Assembly (NCBI GenBank): GCA_044228625.1
Contig: JBGAUM010000001.1
Location: forward strand, 1-64,000
Length of the DNA: 64,000 nt
Direction of reading: 5' to 3'
Source: UKL13-2 sp044228625
Lineage (GTDB): Bacteria > Pseudomonadota > Gammaproteobacteria > Burkholderiales > Usitatibacteraceae
Positions 45,963 to 52,672 of the stretch are shown here, piece by piece. Numbering within the stretch: the stretch's first letter is position 1; every line of letters starts with the position of its first letter. The notes under the pieces were generated by a model that did not search any database, had not been told where the DNA came from, and worked only from the letters and a program-made list of their open reading frames with translations. Position numbers and translations under genes: made by a program.

Positions 45963-46982
45963 TCATTTTGTCTCTTTGCCGCCGCCAAACATGCGCCGGC
46001 TGCGCTCTTCGCGCGGTGTGATACCGAAGTGTGCGCGATAGGCGCTGGAGAAATGCGGACCGGACGAAAACCCGCACGCCAATCCCACTTGCAGGATTGA
46101 TTGACTGGTTTCCCGCAACAGTTGGCGTGCGCGATTGAGGCGCATCTCCAGATAGTAACGCGACGGCAGGCTATTGAGATGCTGCTTGAACAGGCGCTCC
46201 AGTTGACGACGCGACACGCCTGCCAGCCGGGCGATTTCCTCGGCCGGAAGCGGCTCCTCAAAGTTGGCCTCCATCAATTTCACTGCCTCTGTGAGCTTCG
46301 GCTGCCCGCCGCCAATGCGCGCGGCCAACGGCACGCGTTGCCGGTCACCTGGACCCCGCACGCGTTCGACACCGAGTTGATCGAGCAAGTCCGCTGAACT
46401 CTCCGTGCCGAGCGATCGCGTGAGTAACGCGACCAATGCCTCCATCGCGGCGGGACCTCCGGCAGCGGTCAAGCGCGCGCGGTCGAGCTCGAACACGTTC
46501 GCCGATCCGATGATTTTCGGAAAACGCTCGGTCAGCATGCCGGTATAGGGCCAGTGAATTGTCGCCCGATGCTGATCCAACACGCCTGCGCGCGCCAGAA
46601 GCCACGCGCCGGTGCCAAAGCCACCCAGGACGGTGCCGCGCGCCGCCTCGCGTTGCAGGAGGGCAATCAGCGCGTCGTGACCGGATTCAGGCAACGGCGA
46701 ATCGGCTAACACGATGAGTGCTTCAAATGCCGGCAACGCACTGTCCAAGGGTTGAGCCGCGAATTCCAGGCCGCCAACCGACTTGACTCTTGGTCCATCG
46801 GCGAGCAATAGCGTGGTGATCGGCAAGCCTTCTGAGACCTCGTTACAGGCCTCGATGACGCTGTGCGCTGCACCGAGCGCACCAAGCGAAAAGCGCGGCA
46901 GCAGGACGAAGGCGATGCAGCGCGGGGTGGAAGAGGGTGTCGCGTCGGCGGGGGGGCTCACAGTGGGGATCGGCGCTCCCAT
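45963..46982 (-). CDS. argR: AraC-family arginine-responsive regulator (Pseudomonas ArgR type)
   Basis: A 339-residue protein. The N-terminal GlxA/DJ-1-like class I glutamine amidotransferase-like domain (about 20-210) is followed by an AraC DNA-binding domain with two helix-turn-helix motifs (LPAEEIARLAGVSRRQLERL and SILQVGLACGFSSGPHFSSA). This is the architecture of the P. aeruginosa ArgR, which activates aot and aru genes, and the gene sits in the same place between aotP and aruC. It is unrelated to E. coli ArgR. ATG 46982; a TAAAAT lies 24 bases upstream. Confidence 0.88.
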   Translation of the reverse strand: MGAPIPTVSPPADATPSSTPRCIAFVLLPRFSLGALGAAHSVIEACNEVSEGLPITTLLLADGPRVKSVGGLEFAAQPLDSALPAFEALIVLADSPLPESGHDALIALLQREAARGTVLGGFGTGAWLLARAGVLDQHRATIHWPYTGMLTERFPKIIGSANVFELDRARLTAAGGPAAMEALVALLTRSLGTESSADLLDQLGVERVRGPGDRQRVPLAARIGGGQPKLTEAVKLMEANFEEPLPAEEIARLAGVSRRQLERLFKQHLNSLPSRYYLEMRLNRARQLLRETSQSILQVGLACGFSSGPHFSSAYRAHFGITPREERSRRMFGGGKETK

Positions 46983-47003
46983 TGGCCGGGCAGGTCAAAA
47001 CGC

Positions 47004-47774
47004 TTATTTTAGGCTTCCGCTGAGGAATCGGGCGAGCCGTTCGCTTTGCGGGCGCGCCAGTACCTCGCGCGGTTCGCCTTGCTCCTCGATCAGGCCTTGA
47101 TGCAGGAACACCACGTGGTTCGACACTTCGCGCGCGAACCCCATTTCGTGCGTGACCACAATCATGGTGCGACCCTCGGCGGCAATCTCACGCATGACTT
47201 TCAATACCTCCCCGACCAGTTCCGGATCGAGGGCGGAGGTGGGCTCGTCGAAGAGCATCACCGCCGGTTCCATGGCGAGTGCGCGGGCAATGGCGACACG
47301 CTGCTGTTCGCCGCCGGACAAGTGTGCGGGGTAGGCCTCGCACCGGTGCGCAACGCCGACGCGTTCGAGGTAATTCATCGCGCGCGCCTCGGCCTCGGCG
47401 CGATCCACCTTGAGTACCCGCATCGGCGCCTCGATCACGTTTTGCAGCACCGTCATGTGCGACCAGAGGTTGAATTGCTGGAACACCATCGACAACCGCG
47501 CGCGGAACGACGCCAGTTGCCGCGCATCCAGCGCCGTGAGCGAGCCATCGCGGTCGCGCTTCAATTGTAGTGTTTCGCCAGCCAATTCGATGCGGCCTTC
47601 GTGCGGTTGCTCCAACAGATTGATGCATCGAAGCCACGTACTCTTGCCCGAGCCGCTGGATCCGATCACGCTGATGACGTCGCCTGCGCGAGCGGTGAGC
47701 GAGACGCCCTTCAATACGTCGCGGGTGCCAAAGCGTTTGCGGATGTTGTCGACAACGAGTTGCGAAGCGCTCAT
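47004..47774 (-). CDS. aotP: AotP, ATP-binding protein of the arginine/ornithine ABC importer
   Basis: A 256-residue ABC ATPase of the HisP/polar amino acid type. Walker A GSSGSGKSTWLR is near residue 37. The Q-loop follows, then the signature LSGGEQQRVAIA and Walker B AVMLFDEPTSALDPE. It powers import with permeases AotQ and AotM and the binding protein AotJ. Gene order aotJ-Q-M-O-P-argR matches Pseudomonas. It is 5 bp after aotO. Confidence 0.96.
   Translation of the reverse strand: MSASQLVVDNIRKRFGTRDVLKGVSLTARAGDVISVIGSSGSGKSTWLRCINLLEQPHEGRIELAGETLQLKRDRDGSLTALDARQLASFRARLSMVFQQFNLWSHMTVLQNVIEAPMRVLKVDRAEAEARAMNYLERVGVAHRCEAYPAHLSGGEQQRVAIARALAMEPAVMLFDEPTSALDPELVGEVLKVMREIAAEGRTMIVVTHEMGFAREVSNHVVFLHQGLIEEQGEPREVLARPQSERLARFLSGSLK
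47006..47011 (-). promoter_or_regulatory. Possible -10 box for the AraC-type regulator
   Basis: TAAAAT on the minus strand overlaps the aotP stop region and lies 24 bases before the regulator start. It is embedded in the same CCTAAAATA seen before aruC. Tentative. Confidence 0.3.
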
Positions 47775-47779
47775 CGTGC

Positions 47780-48895
47780 CTACTCACTCAACAGCTTGCC
47801 GGTTCGAAATGCCTTGGCCCCGGCGATCTTGGCCAGGCGCATTCCCGCGTAAGCGAAACGGCGGTTTTCACGGGCATACAGGATCCCTTCTGTCGTGGCG
47901 CGCAATGTCGTCGCGCTCCCGGTCAGCGGGTCGATGACGTCGGCGACCGCATCGCCCACGCGCAGGTGTTGACCCAGCGAAGCAAGGAAGGTGACCACAC
48001 CGGAGTGCGGCGCGGCGATGGGTTCCGAGCCTGCCAGCGGTGTGGGGGGTGCGGGCAGGGCAGGCAGCGCGGGCACATCGATGGTGATCAGGCCCTGGTG
48101 CGCGAGATAAGCCACGATGGCGTCCGCATCTTTCGCGGCCAGCGCATGATCCACATCCGTGTTGCCGCGCAATTCAATGGTGACCGACGCGCAGCCCATC
48201 GGGATAGGATGTGCCGGGAAACGTTCGCGCAACTGCCACCAGGTGCGGGAGCAGGCCTCGTCGAAGGGGTAGTCACCGCTGGTGGTTTCCAGCAATGAGG
48301 CCACCGCGCCGAGATAGCGCGCCAGGGGGTCCACCCGCTCCCACACCGGCGTGGCGGTATACAAATGCATCAACGCTTCACTGTCGCAATGCAGATCAAG
48401 CGCGATGTCCGCATCGGCCGCCAGCGTGAGCAACGTCTTGCGAAGGCTCTCCAGTTCGCTGACGGCGTGCACTTCGCTGGCTGCTTCAACCAGTGCGCGG
48501 CGGATCAACGCGGTGTTCTCGCCTTCGCTTGCGGAAAGTTTCGACTCGATCTTTCCTGCGACCGCCGCTGCCAAGTCCGGATAGTGCCGGTTGAAATTGT
48601 CACCGTTGCGCAGTTCAAAGCGGCCAATGTGACTATGGTCGATCCACTGTGCGAGACCGATGGGATTGGCCACCGGCACCAGCACGATTTCGGCATTGAG
48701 CTTGCCTTCGGATTCAAGGGCTGCGAGCCGTTCGCGCAACTTGGTGGCGACCAGCAGGCCCGGCGCTTCGTCGGCGTGCAGCGCAGCCTGAATGTAAGCC
48801 TTGCGGCCGCGATCAGTTGGTCCAAAGTGCAAGCTGACGACTTCGCGCTGGGTGCCAACGGTACTGCAGGCGAGTGGGTGGCGGGTTGTTTTCAT
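47780..48895 (-). CDS. aotO: AotO, succinylglutamate desuccinylase/aspartoacylase-family protein
   Basis: A 371-residue protein of the AstE/AspA family (M14-like zinc fold). The zinc-binding H-x-x-E appears as ALHADEAPG near residue 40. DLHCDSEALMHLY provides the next histidine, and a Glu in SVTIELRG completes the set. A C-terminal biotinyl-like beta domain (GVVTFLASLGQHLRVGD) is present. In Pseudomonas its homologue lies in the aot operon and its role is unclear. Since astE is absent from this cluster, it might perform desuccinylation, but that is inference. ATG 48895; TTG 48907 is an alternative. Confidence 0.88.
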   Translation of the reverse strand: MKTTRHPLACSTVGTQREVVSLHFGPTDRGRKAYIQAALHADEAPGLLVATKLRERLAALESEGKLNAEIVLVPVANPIGLAQWIDHSHIGRFELRNGDNFNRHYPDLAAAVAGKIESKLSASEGENTALIRRALVEAASEVHAVSELESLRKTLLTLAADADIALDLHCDSEALMHLYTATPVWERVDPLARYLGAVASLLETTSGDYPFDEACSRTWWQLRERFPAHPIPMGCASVTIELRGNTDVDHALAAKDADAIVAYLAHQGLITIDVPALPALPAPPTPLAGSEPIAAPHSGVVTFLASLGQHLRVGDAVADVIDPLTGSATTLRATTEGILYARENRRFAYAGMRLAKIAGAKAFRTGKLLSE

Positions 48896-48920
48896 GGCGT
48901 CGATCAATCGTTTCGGTCAA

Positions 48921-49616
48921 TCATGGGGCAGGCCGGGCGGCCACGTGCTTCAACCAACGCGCTTCCGCGCGGCGGAACACGTGGACCAGGACCAAGGTCA
49001 GGCCAAGGTAGATCAGGCCTGCGGTGACATAGGCTTCGAAAGGCAGATAGGTCCGCGAATATACGTCGCGTGCGGCGCCGGTCAAATCCACAAGCGTCAC
49101 CAGGCTGGCGAGTGAGGTTGCGTGCATCATCATGATGACTTCGTTTGAGTACGCCGGCAATGCGCGCTTGAGCGCGGAGGGCAGCACAATGCACAGGAAG
49201 GACTGCGCGCCCGACAAGCCCAGGCTTCTTGCTGCTTCAATTTCGCCCGCAGGAGTGGCACGAATCGCACCGGCCAGGATTTCGGCTGTGTATGCGGCGG
49301 TATTGAGCGCCAAGGCCAGCAACGCGCAGAACCAGGCCGATTGCAAGCCGATCCAGAGCACGCTTTCGCGCACTCCATCGAACTGCGCAAGCCCGTAGTA
49401 AATGACAAACAATTGCACCAGCATCGGTGTGCCGCGAATGACGAACGTGTAGGCCGCCACGGGCCAGGCTAACCAGGCAGTCAATGAGGCGCGCGCTACG
49501 CCCAAAGGCATTGCGAGCACCAAGCCAAGAGCCAATGCCGCAACGAGAAGTTGCAGCGTGGTCGCCAAACCGCTGGCGTACAACGGCGCGGCCTCGATCA
49601 GGGATGCGAAATCCAT
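48921..49616 (-). CDS. aotM: AotM, permease of the arginine/ornithine importer
   Basis: A 231-residue HisM-type permease with about five transmembrane segments. The EAA loop is present as ILAGAIRATPAGEIEAARSL with G-x-x-x-x-x-x-x-x-P-like spacing further on. VIRGTPMLVQLFVIYYGL is a family signature. It directly abuts aotQ with no gap. It forms the channel with AotQ. Confidence 0.95.
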   Translation of the reverse strand: MDFASLIEAAPLYASGLATTLQLLVAALALGLVLAMPLGVARASLTAWLAWPVAAYTFVIRGTPMLVQLFVIYYGLAQFDGVRESVLWIGLQSAWFCALLALALNTAAYTAEILAGAIRATPAGEIEAARSLGLSGAQSFLCIVLPSALKRALPAYSNEVIMMMHATSLASLVTLVDLTGAARDVYSRTYLPFEAYVTAGLIYLGLTLVLVHVFRRAEARWLKHVAARPAP

Positions 49617-50303
49617 CTACGCCGGGTTCCCGGCGCCAATGGACACGCGCCGCTCCAGCGCCCTCAGGCCCAACAGCGACACGCTGGTGATGGTGAGATA
49701 AATCGCACCAGCGGCCGTGTAAAACGTGAATGGGTCCTGTGTGGTGCCCGCTGCAGAACCGGCGCGATGCATCATGTCGGTCAAGCCGATCACCGAGACC
49801 AGCGCGGTGGACTTCACCAGTACCAACCAGTTGTTGGTGAAGCCGGGCAGGGCGAAACGGATCATTTGCGGAAACGTGATGCGCCACGCGACTTGAAGTG
49901 TCGGCATTCCGTAGGCAAGACCGGCTTCGCGCTGGCCCGGGGGGATCGCAAGCAGCGCGCCACGAAACGTTTCGGTCAGGTAGGCCCCAAAGATCAGCCC
50001 CAAGGCAAGGCATCCGGCGACAAACGGGCTCAGGTCCGCGTGGCCCCATCCCAATGCGGCAAACACCTTGTCGATGGCCCACTTGCCGCCGAAAAAGACA
50101 AGTAACATCAACACCAGGTCCGGCACGCCGCGAATCAGGGTCGTGTAGGCGTCCGCCGCGTGGCGCGCCCAGGGAGCACGCGACAATTTGGCCACTGCGC
50201 CGATCAATCCGAGTCCAACCGCAATGGTCAGCGACACGAGGCCGACGCCGAGCGTGACCAGCGTACCATCGAGCAGGCTGGGGAGGTACCCTTGCAGCAT
50301 CAT
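49617..50303 (-). CDS. aotQ: AotQ, permease of the arginine/ornithine importer
   Basis: A 228-residue HisQ-type permease. TLIRGVPDLVLMLLVFFGG and the EAA-type loop (ETFRGALLAIPPGQREAGLA) are typical of polar amino acid permeases. Its start overlaps the aotJ stop (ATGA, 50300-50303), so it is coupled. It pairs with AotM. Confidence 0.95.
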   Translation of the reverse strand: MMLQGYLPSLLDGTLVTLGVGLVSLTIAVGLGLIGAVAKLSRAPWARHAADAYTTLIRGVPDLVLMLLVFFGGKWAIDKVFAALGWGHADLSPFVAGCLALGLIFGAYLTETFRGALLAIPPGQREAGLAYGMPTLQVAWRITFPQMIRFALPGFTNNWLVLVKSTALVSVIGLTDMMHRAGSAAGTTQDPFTFYTAAGAIYLTITSVSLLGLRALERRVSIGAGNPA

Positions 50304-51085
50304 TGCTCCCCTTCGTCTGGCACAGCACCGTAAATGTCGAACTCGAAATAGCGGTCCTGCACTTGGCGATAGGTGCCATCAGCGCGCAGGGCGCGGATCG
50401 CGGAATCGAATTCGGATTTCAAAGCTGAATCGGTACGGCGCAATGCGATGCCGGCGCCCGCGCCAAAGTACTTCGGGTCTGTGAAAGGCGAACCAGCCAG
50501 CTCGAATTGGCGCCCGCGTTTGGACTTGAGAAATCCTTCACCGGCCACCACCGCATCGGTCAATGCGGCGTCCAGCCGTCCGGCAATGAGGTCGAGGAAC
50601 ACGTCGTCCAACTTGTTGTAGCGCACGACCAAGGCGGCCTTGAAGATGTCCGTGGCAAACCGGTCGTGCGTGGTGCCGCGCTGCACACCAATGCGTTTGC
50701 CTGCAAGGCCCTGCGGCGTGGGATCGAGTTGTGTGCCGCGCTTGATCAGGAGCCGCGCGGGCGATTGGTAGTATTTCACTGTGAACGCTACTTGTTTCTT
50801 GCGCTCCTCGGTGATCGACATTGAGGCGATCACGGCGTCGATCTTGCCCGCCTGCAGCGCCGGGATCATGCCGTCGAACGGCAATTGCACCCACTCGCAG
50901 CTTGCTTGGATCCGCGCACACAGCGCGGCGCCGATATCAATGTCGAACCCGCGCACCACGCCATCAGGATCGAGCCGGCTGAACGGCGGGTACGATCCTT
51001 CGACGCCGATGCGCAGCGTGCGCGCCTGCGTGCTTGCACTGGCAAGCACGATCAGCGCCCAGGCCGCGACACGCAGAAGCGTCAT
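50300..51085 (-). CDS. aotJ: AotJ, periplasmic arginine/ornithine-binding protein
   Basis: A 261-residue type II periplasmic solute-binding protein. The signal peptide is about residues 1-20 (LLRVAAWALIVLASASTQA). The mature protein starts RTLRIGVEGSYPPFS and has FDIDIGAALCARI, SMSITEERKKQVAFTVKYY and GVQRGTTHDRFATD, as in lysine/arginine/ornithine-binding proteins. The frame is open upstream inside the cyanophycinase gene, but that part is non-coding here. Its start overlaps the cyanophycinase stop by ATGA. Confidence 0.95.
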   Translation of the reverse strand: MTLLRVAAWALIVLASASTQARTLRIGVEGSYPPFSRLDPDGVVRGFDIDIGAALCARIQASCEWVQLPFDGMIPALQAGKIDAVIASMSITEERKKQVAFTVKYYQSPARLLIKRGTQLDPTPQGLAGKRIGVQRGTTHDRFATDIFKAALVVRYNKLDDVFLDLIAGRLDAALTDAVVAGEGFLKSKRGRQFELAGSPFTDPKYFGAGAGIALRRTDSALKSEFDSAIRALRADGTYRQVQDRYFEFDIYGAVPDEGEQ

Positions 51086-52353
51086 GGCTTCGCCTTCGCC
51101 GGCGGCAACGGTTGATACAGCGGCGATGCCATCAGTACCGGCGTGATGTCGAGGCCCATATTGACCACCGTGAACTCCTCGCCCAAGCGGCTGCTCGGTG
51201 CGTAGCCGTGCGTGTCTTTGCGTTTGTAGAGCCGGAATTCGACGCCGTGATTCTTGGCATCGCGCTCGCTCGGCCGGAACGCGAGGCCAAAAGCTTCGCG
51301 CTTGGGGCTGTCCAGCAACGTGGACAAGGTATTCACGAACGCGCGGTCGGCAAGCATGTCGGTGGCAAAGGCTACGTCGCGGTAATATGGGTTGAAATCC
51401 TTGGCGTTTGGGTCGATCAGGCGCGCTACCCGCGACGGCGAGGGCGTGACCTTTCGTGTGGACACATCGAAGCGGTCGCCGCGATCGAGCAAATGCACGA
51501 TGACGCCGGTTGCCGCGAACGGTGCCGTGGAGCCAACCTTGGCTTCGATGAGATCGGCGACGATGACACCGCCGGGCCCCACCACCTCGAACGTATTGCC
51601 GCGTGAAAAGACGGCCGTGTTTTCTTCCACGCCAACGGCCAACGTATATCCCGCCGCATGCATGGCCGGCAGCAGGCGTCCGATGCGGCCGCGCTTGATG
51701 AAGTGCTGGTCGGTCATGTACGCGGGGCCCACGAAGCCGAGACCGCGATCGAGATGTTTTGACTTCTCGATGCCCTCCTGCATCACGCCAAGGACATCGG
51801 AAATTTCCCGGATCATGGTCGTGGACATGATGGCTGCGCCCGCGCTCGACCCGGCGACGACCCCCCCGCGCGTTTGCAGTGCGCGAATCTCCTTCAACAG
51901 GGGCGTGTCCGTGCCGTCCTTTTCCAATAACACAGTCGTGATGCGTTCCTGCGTGCCTCCGGTGAAATAAATGCCGCGCGCCAAGCGCACCTTGGCCAGC
52001 CATTCGGGATCGCGCACCAGGCGCGCGGCGTCCTGGCCCTTCCAGCGCGGCGAGAGGGGAATCGCCTCGGCTGCGGCGCCATATTGTTTCAGTGTGTCGA
52101 TGATGTCTTGCGCCGACTTCTCCGGAGACTCGGCCGCTGCGGGAATGATCAGCCAGCGCGCATCCTTGCCTCCCGCTTCGGTCACCAGGCGCGTCCACAC
52201 CGGCGCGTTGTCGGCGCGCAAGGCACCGCCGATGACGGCGGCCGTGCCTTGCGCGAATGCGGGCGCGCATCCGAATGCGGCAAGTGAGGCGAGCAGCGCG
52301 GCCTGGCAGGCCGTGGCGGCCCGGCGCGTGAGGAGAGTGTGGAAATCGTTCAT
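51082..52353 (-). CDS. Exported cyanophycinase (peptidase S51)
   Basis: A 423-residue exported S51 serine peptidase. The signal peptide is residues 1-34, ending in PAFAQ. The fold starts with TAAVIGGALR. The nucleophile elbow GSSAGA is at residues 168-173 (Ser170), and the oxyanion-side FTGGTQERI precedes it. The length, export signal and motifs match secreted cyanophycinases, which cut cyanophycin (multi-arginyl-polyaspartate) into beta-Asp-Arg dipeptides. The gene heads the arginine import and catabolism cluster and overlaps aotJ (ATGA), which argues strongly for an arginine-rich substrate. Other S51 activities cannot be fully excluded. Confidence 0.88.
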   Translation of the reverse strand: MNDFHTLLTRRAATACQAALLASLAAFGCAPAFAQGTAAVIGGALRADNAPVWTRLVTEAGGKDARWLIIPAAAESPEKSAQDIIDTLKQYGAAAEAIPLSPRWKGQDAARLVRDPEWLAKVRLARGIYFTGGTQERITTVLLEKDGTDTPLLKEIRALQTRGGVVAGSSAGAAIMSTTMIREISDVLGVMQEGIEKSKHLDRGLGFVGPAYMTDQHFIKRGRIGRLLPAMHAAGYTLAVGVEENTAVFSRGNTFEVVGPGGVIVADLIEAKVGSTAPFAATGVIVHLLDRGDRFDVSTRKVTPSPSRVARLIDPNAKDFNPYYRDVAFATDMLADRAFVNTLSTLLDSPKREAFGLAFRPSERDAKNHGVEFRLYKRKDTHGYAPSSRLGEEFTVVNMGLDITPVLMASPLYQPLPPAKAKP

Positions 52354-52672
52354 GTGGGCGCGGATATTGACACACCGCGCTGCGGGCGGCGATACCCGCG
52401 CGCGGCTTGCGTAACTCGCTGTCGCATTTGCGCAAGTCGCCATTTCCATCGCCGGTGCACCAAAGACGGGCGTTGCGGAAAAGTGACGCCGCTTTTTTCA
52501 AACTTGCGACACGCTTTTTTGGCGATGCGACTGGCGGGTCCCAACCCCCTTTTCAAGCACGCTGCCGCGATTACACTGCGTCCGACCTGTCCGGCCTGCA
52601 TTTCCGGGCGCGCCGAATTTATTCGCACTCGATCCCCACACTCGACCCCTTACAAACCGGAGCACATCCCTC
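52354..52672. promoter_or_regulatory. Divergent control region between cyanophycinase and TonB receptor
   Basis: A 319-bp gap with no gene. It should hold promoters in both directions. For the receptor, TTTTCA and TACACT with 16 bp between them (about 52550-52577) are possible -35/-10 boxes, each 4/6. A TTGCGCAA palindrome (around 52427) and an upstream T-rich block are visible. An ArgR operator here is plausible, but no site is known well enough to assign. Confidence 0.45.

Noticed and set aside
51086..52501. Upstream extension of the aotJ frame that would give a 733-residue fusion
   Set aside because: The extension overlaps the cyanophycinase gene in another frame, has no domain, and aotJ has its own signal peptide starting at 51085.
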